64,000 nucleotides of DNA from an uncultured Coriobacteriaceae bacterium. Lineage in GTDB: Bacteria; Actinomycetota; Coriobacteriia; Coriobacteriales; Atopobiaceae. Each line of letters begins with the position of its first letter. Position 1 is the first letter of the stretch. A program made the translations under genes and the position numbers. The stretch lies in contig CADBJR010000001.1 in NCBI GenBank assembly GCA_902795065.1, positions 230,582 to 294,581 of the forward strand, given 5' to 3'. Below the pieces are notes generated by a model. It was not told the origin of the DNA. It searched no databases and worked only from the letters and a program-made list of their open reading frames with translations. Shown piece by piece: positions 41,005 to 49,465 of this stretch.

Positions 41005-42278
41005 ACGCGCTCGTGAATCCGGGTTCGCTGGCGGGCACCATCCGCGCCATCCCCTCGAAATCCGAGGCTCACCGCGCCCTCATCTGCACCGCGTTCGCCG
41101 ATGCGCCCACGCGCATCATCTGCCCCGCATCGTCCGACGATATCGATGCCACGATCGGCTGCCTCGAAGCGCTCGGGGCGAGGATCGTCCGCGATGGCGC
41201 GGGCTTCACGGTCGAACCCCTCGAGCGCGGGGACGATCCCGCGCGGATCCTCGATTGCCGTGAGTCCGGGTCGACGCTGCGATTCCTCCTTCCCGTGGCA
41301 GCAGCGGTCGGAGGCGCGCGCCTCACCGGCTCCGCCCGGCTCTCGGAACGTCCGCTCGGACCGCTCGTCGCCGCGCTCCGCGCGCACGGCGCCGCCATCG
41401 ATACGGACGGCGCCCTTCCGCTCACGGTTTCCGGCGAGCTCGCACCGGGCGTGTTCGAGCTTCCCGGCAACGTCTCCTCGCAATACATCACGGGCATCCT
41501 GCTCGCCGCGCCGCTGATCGGCGGCGCAAGTGAGGTCCGCGTGTCGGAGCCTATCGAGTCGCGTCCCTACATCGCGCTCAGCCTCGACGTGCTCCATGCG
41601 TTCGGCGTCGATGCGCGGATCATCCTCGAGGATGCATGCACGAGCTACCTGCTTCCCGCCCAGGCCTCATATCGCTCCCCCGGTGCCTTCGAGGTGGGCG
41701 GCGACTGGTCGAACGCGGCATTCTGGCTCGCTGCGGGCGCACTCTCCGACGTCGGCGTCGAGGTCGAGGGGCTCTCCCCCTCCTCGAAGCAGGCGGATCG
41801 GGCGGTGATCGGAGCGCTTGCGCTCTTCGGAGCTCAGGTGGCACGGGGCGGACGCTCCGCTGCAGCCAGGCGCGATACTCTGCGCGGCGCGCGCATCGAC
41901 GTCTCAAGCTGCCCCGACCTCGTCCCCGCAATAGCCCCGCTCGCCGCGCTCGCGAAGGGCCGCAGCGAGATCGTGGGGGCGGGACGCCTGCGCCTCAAGG
42001 AGTCCGACCGCCTCGCCGCGATCGCCGACGTGCTCGGCTCGATCGGCGCTCACGTCTCCATCGAGGGCGATGCTCTCGTCTTCGACGGCGTCGAGCGCCT
42101 GCATGGCGGCACGGTCGACGCGCACAACGACCATCGCATCGCGATGATGGCGGCGATCGCTGCGACCTGCGCCGACTCCCCCGTCCTCATCCGCGGCGCC
42201 CAGTGCACCGCGAAGTCCTATCCGGGCTTCTTCGACGACCTCGCCGCCCTCGGCGGCATCGTGGAACTGGAGGCATGA
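41001..42278 (+). CDS. aroA: 5-enolpyruvylshikimate-3-phosphate (EPSP) synthase
   Basis: 425 residues. AroA transfers the enolpyruvyl group of PEP to shikimate-3-phosphate and is the glyphosate target. Conserved segments are IPSKSEAHRALICTAFA, CRESGSTLRFLLPVAAA, SARLSERPLGPL, GNVSSQYITGILLAAPLI and LRLKESDRLAAIADVL; the C-terminal DAHNDHRIAMMAAIAA and CTAKSYPGFFDDL follow. The loop usually written as LGNAGTA reads CRESGSTLRF, as in some class II enzymes. The ATG overlaps the aroB stop; the longer frame upstream is shadow. Confidence 0.96.
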   Translation: MNALVNPGSLAGTIRAIPSKSEAHRALICTAFADAPTRIICPASSDDIDATIGCLEALGARIVRDGAGFTVEPLERGDDPARILDCRESGSTLRFLLPVAAAVGGARLTGSARLSERPLGPLVAALRAHGAAIDTDGALPLTVSGELAPGVFELPGNVSSQYITGILLAAPLIGGASEVRVSEPIESRPYIALSLDVLHAFGVDARIILEDACTSYLLPAQASYRSPGAFEVGGDWSNAAFWLAAGALSDVGVEVEGLSPSSKQADRAVIGALALFGAQVARGGRSAAARRDTLRGARIDVSSCPDLVPAIAPLAALAKGRSEIVGAGRLRLKESDRLAAIADVLGSIGAHVSIEGDALVFDGVERLHGGTVDAHNDHRIAMMAAIAATCADSPVLIRGAQCTAKSYPGFFDDLAALGGIVELEA

Positions 42279-42279
42279 T

Positions 42280-43401
42280 ATGTCCTCGTCGTTCGGTACG
42301 GCGCTCCGTGTGAGCGTCTTCGGCCAGTCGCACGGAGCAGCTGTCGGGGCGCTCGTCGAGGGGCTCCCCGCGGGGTTCGCCCCCGACCTCGACGCGCTCC
42401 GGGCCTTCGTCGCACGCCGCTCCCCCGGCCGCTTCCCCTGGGACACGCGCCGTCAGGAGACCGATGCGCCCCGGATCGTCTCGGGCCTGAACGCCCATGG
42501 AGCAACCTGCGGCGCCCCGCTCTGCATCCTTGTCGAGAACGCCGACACGCGCTCGGCTGACTACGGCAACCTGCGCTTCGTCCCCCGCCCCGGACATGCG
42601 GACTATCCCGCCTGGATGAAATGGAAGGGCGAGAACGACATCTTCGGCGGCGGCCACTTCTCCGCACGCGTCATGGCGCCGCTCACCGCAGCCGGCGGCA
42701 TCGCCCTCCAGATCCTCGAGAAGGCGGGCATCCGCATCGCAGCGCACCTCCTCGAGGTCGACGGGATCGCAGACGCGCCCTTCACCGTGCGCGATTCCTC
42801 CCCCGCGGGCCTTGCCGCCCTCGCCGCGGAGATGGACGCCCTCGCCGACGGACGGGAGTTCCCCGTCATCGATGACGATGCAGGCGAGCGCATGAAGGAG
42901 CGCATCCTCGCGGCCCAGGCGGAGCTCGACAGCGTGGGCGGGATCTGCGAATGCGTCGCCACCGGCCTGCCGGTGGGCGCAGGCTCCCCCCTCTTCGACA
43001 GCCTCGAGTCGCAGCTCGCGCGCGTCCTCTTCGGCATCCCCGCCGTCAAGGGCATCGAGTTCGGCGCCGGGTTCGATGCCGCGCGCATGCGCGGAAGCGC
43101 CCACAACGACCCGTACGAGATCCGCGGCGGGGCCGTCATGACCAAGACCGACAATGCCGGCGGCATCCTCGGCGGACTCTCGACGGGCATGCCGCTGCGC
43201 CTCGCGCTCGCCTTCAAGCCCATCTCGAGCATCGGCCGCGAGCAGGATTCGGTGGACCTCGTGGCGCTCGAGCCCGCGAAGCTCACCGTGCACGGACGCC
43301 ACGACGTGTGCGCCGCTGTCCGTGCGGTGCCCATCGTCGAGGCCGCCTGCGCGCTCGTCCTGCTCGACGCCCTGCTCCAAGACGGCATGATCGAGGTGTG
43401 A
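42280..43401 (+). CDS. aroC: chorismate synthase
   Basis: 373 residues. AroC makes chorismate from EPSP using reduced FMN. Family signatures are VFGQSHGAAVGALVEGLPAGFAPD at the start, RPGHADY, GGHFSARVMAPLTAAGGIA, and late MTKTDNAGGILGGLSTGMPLRLALAFKPISSI and HDVCAAVRAVPIVEAA. The ATG is one base past the aroA stop. Length is normal. An external flavin reductase is required unless the protein is bifunctional. Confidence 0.97.
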   Translation: MSSSFGTALRVSVFGQSHGAAVGALVEGLPAGFAPDLDALRAFVARRSPGRFPWDTRRQETDAPRIVSGLNAHGATCGAPLCILVENADTRSADYGNLRFVPRPGHADYPAWMKWKGENDIFGGGHFSARVMAPLTAAGGIALQILEKAGIRIAAHLLEVDGIADAPFTVRDSSPAGLAALAAEMDALADGREFPVIDDDAGERMKERILAAQAELDSVGGICECVATGLPVGAGSPLFDSLESQLARVLFGIPAVKGIEFGAGFDAARMRGSAHNDPYEIRGGAVMTKTDNAGGILGGLSTGMPLRLALAFKPISSIGREQDSVDLVALEPAKLTVHGRHDVCAAVRAVPIVEAACALVLLDALLQDGMIEV

Positions 43402-43402
43402 G

Positions 43403-43672
43403 ATGGAAGACCTTGCGAACCTGAGGGAGCGGATCGACGAGATCGACGCGCAGATCTTCAGCCTGTTCACGGAGCGCATGCTCATCTCCGACGAGATAGC
43501 CGCCGTGAAGCGCGTGGAAGGCAGGGGCATCCTGGATCCCGCCCGCGAGCAGGAGAAAATCGCGGCTGCGGGGAGCAGCGTCCCCGAGGAGATGCGCGGC
43601 GATGCCGAGGAGCTCATGCAGCTCCTCATGAAGGCATCGCGCAAGCGTCAGAGCGCCTCGATCGAGTCATAG
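43403..43672 (+). CDS. chorismate mutase, AroQ class
   Basis: 89 residues. A free-standing helical chorismate mutase domain: LRERIDEIDAQIFSLFTERMLISDEIAAVKR with the active-site Arg and Lys, then DPAREQEKIAA. It converts chorismate to prephenate, the substrate of the tyrA product encoded earlier in this operon. It lies one base after aroC and 8 nt before the aroE-aroK fusion. The C-terminal helix is Met/Glu-rich. Confidence 0.92.
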   Translation: MEDLANLRERIDEIDAQIFSLFTERMLISDEIAAVKRVEGRGILDPAREQEKIAAAGSSVPEEMRGDAEELMQLLMKASRKRQSASIES

Positions 43673-43680
43673 GAGCTGCC

Positions 43681-44976
43681 ATGCCGCGCTTCGGTCTTCT
43701 CGGCGAGCATCTCGGCCACAGCTGGTCGCCCCAGATCCACGCGGCTCTGGGGTCTGTCCCCTACCGCCTCTTCGAGGTCGCCCCGGATGATGCCCCCGCC
43801 TTCATACGCGAAGGCGCCTGGGACGGCATCAACGTCACGATCCCCTACAAGAAGCTCGCCGCCGAGCTCGCAGACGAGCGGAGTGCCCGCGTCGAGGCGC
43901 TCGGCGCCGCGAACACGCTCGTCCGCCGCTCAGACGGCACCATATTCGCCGAGAACACCGACGTGCTGGGGTTCGCGAAGCTCCTCGAGGATTTCTGCAT
44001 CGATAAGCTCGGTGCGACGGCACGGGATGCCCTCGCCGGCAAGCACGCGCTCATCCTCGGAACGGGCGGGGCCTCGCGGGCGGTCGCCTACGTCCTCGAG
44101 CAGATGGTCGGGATGAGCGCGACCCTTCTCTCGCACGCACGCATCGACGAGCTCAACCGCATGGGCAGCACCCGGGCTCGCTCCGAGTTCCACGAGGGCG
44201 CGGATGCCGCGCTCGTCGTCAACACGACACCCGTGGGCATGTCGCCCAACTGCCCGGCGAGCCCCCTCGAGCACTGGCTGCTCGACAGGGTGCGCATGCC
44301 CTTGCTCGAGGGCATCGTCGACATCGTCTACAATCCGCGGATCACGGGCGTCTGCTTCCATGCCGACGCGCGCGGCATCCCCTGGACGAGCGGCCTGCCC
44401 ATGCTCGTGTGGCAGGCGATCTATGCGAGCGAGCTCTTCCAGGGCCGAGAGCTCGACCACGGCATCGCGGACCAGATCATCGCCGATATCGGGAAGCAGA
44501 GCACCAACATCATCCTCATCGGCATGCCGGGATGCGGCAAGAGCACGGCGGGGCGCCTGCTCGCGGAGATGACCGGGCGGCCCTTCGTCGATACGGACAC
44601 CGAGGTCGAGAAACTCGACGGCCGCTCCCCCGCGGCGATCATCGAGCAGGACGGCGAGCAGCCGTTCCGCGACGTCGAGCACGAGGTCCTCCGCAGGTTC
44701 GGAGCCGGATCCGGGCAGGTCATCGCCTGCGGCGGCGGCGTCGTCACGCGCGTGGGCAACTACGGGCCCCTCCATCAGAACGGGACGATCGTCTTCCTCG
44801 ACAGGCCGATCGAAGAGCTTTCCTCCCACGGGCGCCCCCTCTCGGAGAGGTTCACCGTCGAGGGCCTCGCACGGCTCCGGATGCACTGGTACCGCACCTG
44901 GGCAGACCTGAGGATCGAGACCACCGGATCCGCCCGAGGCGATGCAGAGGCGATCCGCGCCGCGCTCGGCATCTGA
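43681..44976 (+). CDS. bifunctional shikimate dehydrogenase - shikimate kinase fusion
   Basis: 431 residues with two fused enzymes. Residues 1-270 are shikimate dehydrogenase (AroE): GEHLGHSWSPQIHA, NVTIPYK with catalytic Lys57, ENTD with Asp94, LGTGGASRAV at 126-135 and VNTTPVGM. Residues ~275-431 are shikimate kinase (AroK): Walker A GMPGCGKST from 281, DTDTEVEK, ACGGGVVTR and RPLSERF. The two reactions are consecutive (dehydroshikimate to shikimate to shikimate-3-phosphate), so the fusion may channel shikimate. The ATG has AGGAGC upstream. The AroE NADP loop is typical, and no frameshift joins the halves. Confidence 0.95.
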   Translation: MPRFGLLGEHLGHSWSPQIHAALGSVPYRLFEVAPDDAPAFIREGAWDGINVTIPYKKLAAELADERSARVEALGAANTLVRRSDGTIFAENTDVLGFAKLLEDFCIDKLGATARDALAGKHALILGTGGASRAVAYVLEQMVGMSATLLSHARIDELNRMGSTRARSEFHEGADAALVVNTTPVGMSPNCPASPLEHWLLDRVRMPLLEGIVDIVYNPRITGVCFHADARGIPWTSGLPMLVWQAIYASELFQGRELDHGIADQIIADIGKQSTNIILIGMPGCGKSTAGRLLAEMTGRPFVDTDTEVEKLDGRSPAAIIEQDGEQPFRDVEHEVLRRFGAGSGQVIACGGGVVTRVGNYGPLHQNGTIVFLDRPIEELSSHGRPLSERFTVEGLARLRMHWYRTWADLRIETTGSARGDAEAIRAALGI

Positions 44977-45067
44977 CGCTTCCCCGTTTTCGAGCCGCGT
45001 AAGAAACCGTTCGCAGATTTCCCGAGCCAGGAGCAGGTGCTGGTCGTAGCCTAGAGAGGTCACCGCC

Positions 45068-46030
45068 ATGCCATCGGAAGGTCGCAACCATATGGGCAGC
45101 CAGGATATCGCCGAACTGATCCTCTGGGCGCTGGGAGGCAAGGGCAACGTCCGCGCCTGCGGCGTCTGCGCCACGCGCCTGAGGTTCCTCGTCAACAACA
45201 TCTCCGCCGTCGACCGCGAGTCGCTCGCCGACGTCCGCGGCGTGCTCGGCATCAGCAGGATGGGCCTCTACGGCATCGAGCTGGTCCTCGGACCGGGCCT
45301 CGTGCACGACGTCTCGGAGGATATCGGCAAGCTCACGGGCATCCGCTCGACCGAGGACGAGCTCTCCGACTTCAACAACGCAGTGCCCGTCCCGGGTCTC
45401 AGCATCCGCATCAGCACCGCCAAAAGCATCGAGAAGGCCCCTGCGGATGACGGGGACGAGGACGACGGCGAGGACGATGTGGACGCAGACGAAGAGGACG
45501 ATGGGGACGAGGAAGCCGTCGATGCCGAGGATACCGAGGACGATGATGACTTCGACGAGTTCGTGCGTTCCGTCTCGGAGGCGGAGCATGAGGTGTCGCT
45601 GCTCGTCATCAACGGCCCCAACATCAACATGCTCGGCATCCGAGAGCCCGACATCTACGGCGTCGAGACCTACTCCCGCCTGCTCGAGCTCTGCCATGAG
45701 GCAGCCGAGGATGCGGGATTCGCGTCCTGCACCTGCCTGCAGTCGAACCACGAGGGCGACCTCGTTGACTGGATCCAGCAGGCGCTCGGCGTCTACGATG
45801 CCATAGCCATCAACCCCGGAGCCTACACGCACACGTCGATCGCGCTGCTCGATGCCCTCAAGGCCGTGCAGATCCCCGCGGTCGAGGTGCATATCTCCGC
45901 CGTCGACGAGCGCGAGCCGTTCAGGAAGGTCTCATATGTGCGAGACGCCTGCATCGCCACCGTCGCGGGACGGGGCATCGAGGGCTATCGGGATGCGATC
46001 GGGCTGCTCGCAGCCCATCTGGGCATCTAG
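45068..46030 (+). CDS. PTS EIIB domain fused to type II 3-dehydroquinate dehydratase
   Basis: 320 residues. Residues ~10-95 form a glucose-family PTS EIIB domain: ALGGKGNVRACGVCATRLRF carries the phosphorylatable Cys34 in the CxTRLR context, and LYGIELVLGPGLV fits the EIIB end. Residues ~123-165 are a highly acidic Asp/Glu linker. Residues ~176-320 are type II dehydroquinase: LLVINGPNINMLG, IREPDIYG with Arg192 and Tyr197, NPGAYTHTSIAL, and VEVHISAVDEREPFRKVSY with His275; the usual Asn after HIS is Ala. Start ATG 45068 has GAGAGG; ATG 45092 is possible. It follows aroE-aroK by 91 nt, supplying the one missing shikimate step. No EIIA or EIIC domain is nearby. Confidence 0.9.
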   Translation: MPSEGRNHMGSQDIAELILWALGGKGNVRACGVCATRLRFLVNNISAVDRESLADVRGVLGISRMGLYGIELVLGPGLVHDVSEDIGKLTGIRSTEDELSDFNNAVPVPGLSIRISTAKSIEKAPADDGDEDDGEDDVDADEEDDGDEEAVDAEDTEDDDDFDEFVRSVSEAEHEVSLLVINGPNINMLGIREPDIYGVETYSRLLELCHEAAEDAGFASCTCLQSNHEGDLVDWIQQALGVYDAIAINPGAYTHTSIALLDALKAVQIPAVEVHISAVDEREPFRKVSYVRDACIATVAGRGIEGYRDAIGLLAAHLGI

Positions 46031-46635
46031 TCGAGGCTGGCGATGCCGCAGCGCCACAGGCAGCCGTCGCTCACGATCATATCGACCGGCACATCGGTCG
46101 CCCCCACGGGCAGCGGGTTGTTGCTCAGCTGCATGGTGTAGGCCAAGCCGATCTTGTCGCCCGGATAGAACGCGAGGAAGCGGTCGTAGAAGCCGCCGCC
46201 GTAACCGATGCGGTAGCCTGCACCGTCGAACACGAGGCCGGGGACGAGGCAGATGGATCCGAGCATCTCGGAAAGCTTGACGATGGGGGTGTCGGGAAGC
46301 GGCTCGGGAATGCCCTTGATGCCGGGCACGAGCTCGTCGAGCGATTCGATGTAGTGGAAGGCCATGGAGCGGGAGGGCAGGTCGCACAGGGGCACGGCGA
46401 CCTTCTTGCCCTGGGCGAAGGCGTCGGCGATGATGGCGTGGGTGTCGATCTCGTCACGGTACGAGACGAACGCGAGGACGAGCGGGGCATCCTGCCACAG
46501 GTCGAGCGCCTCGAGGCGCGCGCGGATGGCGGCGTCGGCGCTATCCTTTCTGAACGAGGGCATGGCGGCGCGCGTGGTAAGGTAGAGGCTGCGGATCGAG
46601 GTCTTCGAAGCGTCGGAACCGTAGGAACTTGCCAT
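46027..46635 (-). CDS. 5-formyltetrahydrofolate cyclo-ligase
   Basis: 202 residues. It converts 5-formyl-THF to 5,10-methenyl-THF with ATP. Signatures are VLAFVSYRDEIDTHAI, KKVAVPLC, LVPGLVFDGAGYRIGYGGGFYDRFLA and the closing DVPVDMIVSDG. The ATG at 46635 has GGAGGG upstream; an ATG 7 codons earlier is less likely. It is convergent with the EIIB-aroQ gene and the two share the palindromic stop CTAG (4-nt overlap). Confidence 0.93.
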   Translation of the reverse strand: MASSYGSDASKTSIRSLYLTTRAAMPSFRKDSADAAIRARLEALDLWQDAPLVLAFVSYRDEIDTHAIIADAFAQGKKVAVPLCDLPSRSMAFHYIESLDELVPGIKGIPEPLPDTPIVKLSEMLGSICLVPGLVFDGAGYRIGYGGGFYDRFLAFYPGDKIGLAYTMQLSNNPLPVGATDVPVDMIVSDGCLWRCGIASLD

Positions 46636-46688
46636 GGTGCCCTCCATTCTGTCCAAGTTGAATCTACTTTAACGCATGGGGAACGCTC

Positions 46689-47390
46689 ATGACGGCATCA
46701 TCCAACAGCTTTTCCCTGTTCATCAATGGAACAGAAATAGAGGTCACGCGCAAGCGGATGAAGACGATGCGCCTGCGCGTGGGCGCTGACGGGAAGGCCA
46801 GGCTCTCCGCCCCGCTCCATACGCCGCTCGCGCTCATCGAGGCCTTCGCGTATACGAACGCCTCCGCGATAGAGCGCGCCCGCGCACGCGTCGCATCGTC
46901 GCCCGTCGCTGCCCCGGTCGCGGATCGCGGGACCTTCATGCTCTGGGGACGGCCCGTCACCATACGCGTCGAGCGTTCCGGGTCGCGCTCGAAGGCGCCC
47001 TTCCTGGAGGGTGCCGAGCTCATCGTCCCCCTCTCCGACAGGCGCTGCACCGAGGAGGGCCTCGCGAAGGCGCTCGACGCGTTCCTCGCCTCCGAGGTCA
47101 AGCGGGAGCTCGAGCAGGCAGCCGTCCCTCGCATGGAGGCGGTGACCGGGGCCCATGCGGCGGGCTGGAAGGTCCGCTCCATGAGATCGCGCTGGGGCTC
47201 GTGCCAGGTGGCGAAGCGCACCATCACCATCAACTCCCGGCTCGCGCACTATGACCGGCGCTGCCTGGACTACGTGGTCTGCCACGAGCTCTGCCACCTC
47301 TACGAACCGTCCCACAACGCACGCTTCCATGCGCTCATGGACCGTTTCTATCCCGGCTGGAAGGCGGTCAGGAAGCTCCTCTCCGCCTGA
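46689..47390 (+). CDS. YgjP-like (DUF45/M48-type) metallopeptidase
   Basis: 233 residues. The C-terminal half contains MRSRWGSCQVAKRTITINSRLAH and then CHELCHLYEPSHNARFH, with the zinc site His199, Glu200 and His203 plus His209/His214, matching the YgjP/DUF45 family. The N-terminal half is a beta-rich domain (RMKTMRLRVGADGKARLSAP). The family is often described as a cytosolic zinc peptidase associated with nucleic-acid metabolism, but its substrate is unknown. It is divergent from the formyl-THF cyclo-ligase gene. Confidence 0.88.
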   Translation: MTASSNSFSLFINGTEIEVTRKRMKTMRLRVGADGKARLSAPLHTPLALIEAFAYTNASAIERARARVASSPVAAPVADRGTFMLWGRPVTIRVERSGSRSKAPFLEGAELIVPLSDRRCTEEGLAKALDAFLASEVKRELEQAAVPRMEAVTGAHAAGWKVRSMRSRWGSCQVAKRTITINSRLAHYDRRCLDYVVCHELCHLYEPSHNARFHALMDRFYPGWKAVRKLLSA

Positions 47391-47459
47391 ATCCCGCGGT
47401 CATAGCATCCGCCGTTCGGGTACTATGGATAAGTTGAACATCCGACGTTTGGAGATGCC

Positions 47460-48509
47460 ATGCCCAACGAGGGAAGCTACGAGGTCGCGCTCAAGCGCAG
47501 CAACGAGATCCATGCCGATCTGCCCGTCCACCCTGAGAAGTACACCATGCTCACGGGCGACCGCCCGACGGGCCGCCTGCATCTGGGCCACTACTTCGGC
47601 ACGCTCGTCGACCGCGTGCGCCTGCAGGACATGGGCGTCAAGACCAACGTCATCATCGCGGACTACCAGGTCATCACCGACCGCGATACCACCGAGCACA
47701 TCGCCGACAACGTCTGCAACATGGTCATCGACTACCTCGCGTGCGGGCTCGACCCCGTCAAGACGATGATCTTCACGCATTCCGCCGTACCCGCGCTCAA
47801 CCAGCTCATGCTGCCGTTCCTCTCGCTGGTCTCCGAGGCCGAGCTGCAGCGCAACCCCACGGTCAAGGCCGAGCAGGAGGCGAGCGGCCACGCCCTCACG
47901 GGCCTGCTGCTCACCTATCCCGTGCACCAGGCGTGCGACATCCTCTTCTGCAAGGGCAACATCGTGCCCGTGGGCCGCGACCAGCTGCCCCACATCGAGC
48001 AGACGCGCCTCATCGCCCGCCGCTTCAACGAGCGCTACGGCCGCGTGTTCCCCGAGGTCGCGGGCCTGCTCACCAGCACTCCCCTGCTCCCCGGCCTCGA
48101 CGGCCGCAAGATGAGCAAGAGCTACGGCAACTCCATCGCCATCTCCATGAGCGCGGAGCAGACCGCCAAGCTCATCAAGAAGAGCAAGACCGACTCCGAG
48201 CGCATGATCACCTTCGATCCCGAGAACCGCCCGGGCGTCTCCGCGCTGCTCACCACCGCCGGCATCTGCACCGGCCGCGATCCGCGCGAGATCGCCGACG
48301 AGATCGGCATGGACGGCGCCGGCGCCCTCAAGCGCTACGTCACCGAGGCCGTGAACGGCTACTTCGAGCCGATCCGCGCCCGCCGCGCCGAGCTCGAGCA
48401 GGACATGGGCTACATCAGGGACGTGCTCGCCGACGGCAACCGCCGCGCCAACGAGATCGCCGACGCGACCCTCGCCGAGGTGCGCGAGGCCATGGGCATG
48501 GTGTACTAG
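47460..48509 (+). CDS. trpS: tryptophanyl-tRNA synthetase
   Basis: 349 residues. Class I synthetase with the HIGH-type motif GDRPTGRLHLGHYFGTLV and the KMSKS motif GRKMSKSYGNSI. NIVPVGRDQLPHIEQTR is the Trp/ATP pocket region. Length is normal for TrpRS. GGAGATGCC precedes the ATG. No T-box leader is visible in the 69 nt between it and the YgjP gene. Confidence 0.97.
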   Translation: MPNEGSYEVALKRSNEIHADLPVHPEKYTMLTGDRPTGRLHLGHYFGTLVDRVRLQDMGVKTNVIIADYQVITDRDTTEHIADNVCNMVIDYLACGLDPVKTMIFTHSAVPALNQLMLPFLSLVSEAELQRNPTVKAEQEASGHALTGLLLTYPVHQACDILFCKGNIVPVGRDQLPHIEQTRLIARRFNERYGRVFPEVAGLLTSTPLLPGLDGRKMSKSYGNSIAISMSAEQTAKLIKKSKTDSERMITFDPENRPGVSALLTTAGICTGRDPREIADEIGMDGAGALKRYVTEAVNGYFEPIRARRAELEQDMGYIRDVLADGNRRANEIADATLAEVREAMGMVY

Positions 48510-48544
48510 CCGATCCTCAGGCAGCGATAGGCAATTGAGTATCC

Positions 48545-48562
48545 GACGGCCTCGAAGCCGTC
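48545..48562. terminator. hairpin between convergent trpS and the Tat lipoprotein gene
   Basis: GACGGC-N6-GCCGTC, a 6-bp stem, lies directly beside the minus-strand stop at 48563. It has no T-run on either strand, so it is at most a weak bidirectional terminator. Confidence 0.35.
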
Positions 48563-49456
48563 CTACTCCGAGCAATAGATGGAGGCTTCGCCGGGCTCTA
48601 TCTCGGCGATGTACTGGACGTCCCAGGAATCCTGCACGGTCCCGAGCTCGTAGAGGCCCTCGTAGGGTGCGCCGTCTCCGTAGAAGATGACCACGTCGTT
48701 CCACGGCTCGAAGTAGCAGAGGGTCCCGGCAGCACCTGTCGCAAGCGGCGTATCGCCCGTATCGAGCGGCTCGTCGAGGTAGAAGATCTTCTCGTTGTCA
48801 GCGTAGTTCTCGAGCACGATGTCGAGTGGGCAGCGCGAGGCGAGGTCCTCGGCAGCAGAGCTCCCGTTGAGGATGAACTGGTACTGGACGCCGCGCACCG
48901 CCAGGGACAGGCGGCGCGGTTCGACGGATTCGACGCCCTCGTGCGATCCCGCCAGCTCTGCGAGCGCGACGCTGACGGCGTTGAAACCCTCGCGCTCGCG
49001 CTCGGTGAGTTCCTGGTCGGAGTGGATGGAGAAGGAGCCGTCGAGATCGTAGCCGCCGTTCTCGTCCATGAGGGTGTAGGACACCGACCGGGTGGGGGCA
49101 TCGAGCGCGATGAGATCGCTCATCTTGCGCTCCGAAGCCCTGCGCAGCCCGTAGTCGTTCGCGATTTCCGCGAGACGTTCGAACGCGCTCTCATCGAGCG
49201 TGTAGGTGACGGTCCGCTCGCGCGAGTTGTGCCATTCGCGCTCGGAGGTGACCAGGGTGACGGTGCCGTCCTTCTGGCGCGCGAGCTCGCTCGATTCGCC
49301 GCCGCCCGTCATACCGCCGCCATACGAGCAGCGCACGCTTTTGATGCGCGACGCCTCGATGGGCGCGCCGCCGTCCTTGCAGCCGAGCAGGCTTCCGAGA
49401 AGAGACATGGCCCCTACCTCCGATCCGAGCTGTACGAACGTGCGGCGCGTGATCAT
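48563..49456 (-). CDS. Tat-exported lipoprotein with C-terminal cyclophilin-like fold
   Basis: 297 residues. The N-terminus has a twin-arginine motif TRRTFVQLG, a short hydrophobic stretch and a lipobox LLGC with Cys26, so it is probably exported folded and lipidated. The C-terminal ~110 residues (RCPLDIVLENYADNEKIFYLDEPL, CYFEPWNDVVIFYGDGAPYEGLYELGTV) resemble the small cyclophilin-like fold family found in anaerobes. The middle domain is unrecognised. It lies 9 nt after arcB and is probably co-transcribed with arcA-arcB, although it has no known role in arginine catabolism. Confidence 0.75.
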   Translation of the reverse strand: MITRRTFVQLGSEVGAMSLLGSLLGCKDGGAPIEASRIKSVRCSYGGGMTGGGESSELARQKDGTVTLVTSEREWHNSRERTVTYTLDESAFERLAEIANDYGLRRASERKMSDLIALDAPTRSVSYTLMDENGGYDLDGSFSIHSDQELTEREREGFNAVSVALAELAGSHEGVESVEPRRLSLAVRGVQYQFILNGSSAAEDLASRCPLDIVLENYADNEKIFYLDEPLDTGDTPLATGAAGTLCYFEPWNDVVIFYGDGAPYEGLYELGTVQDSWDVQYIAEIEPGEASIYCSE

Positions 49457-49465
49457 GCGGATCCC

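Noticed and set aside
44977..45067. Terminator between aroE-aroK and the EIIB-aroQ gene.
   Set aside because: No stem with a T-run is present in the 91-nt gap, so the last gene is treated as part of the operon.
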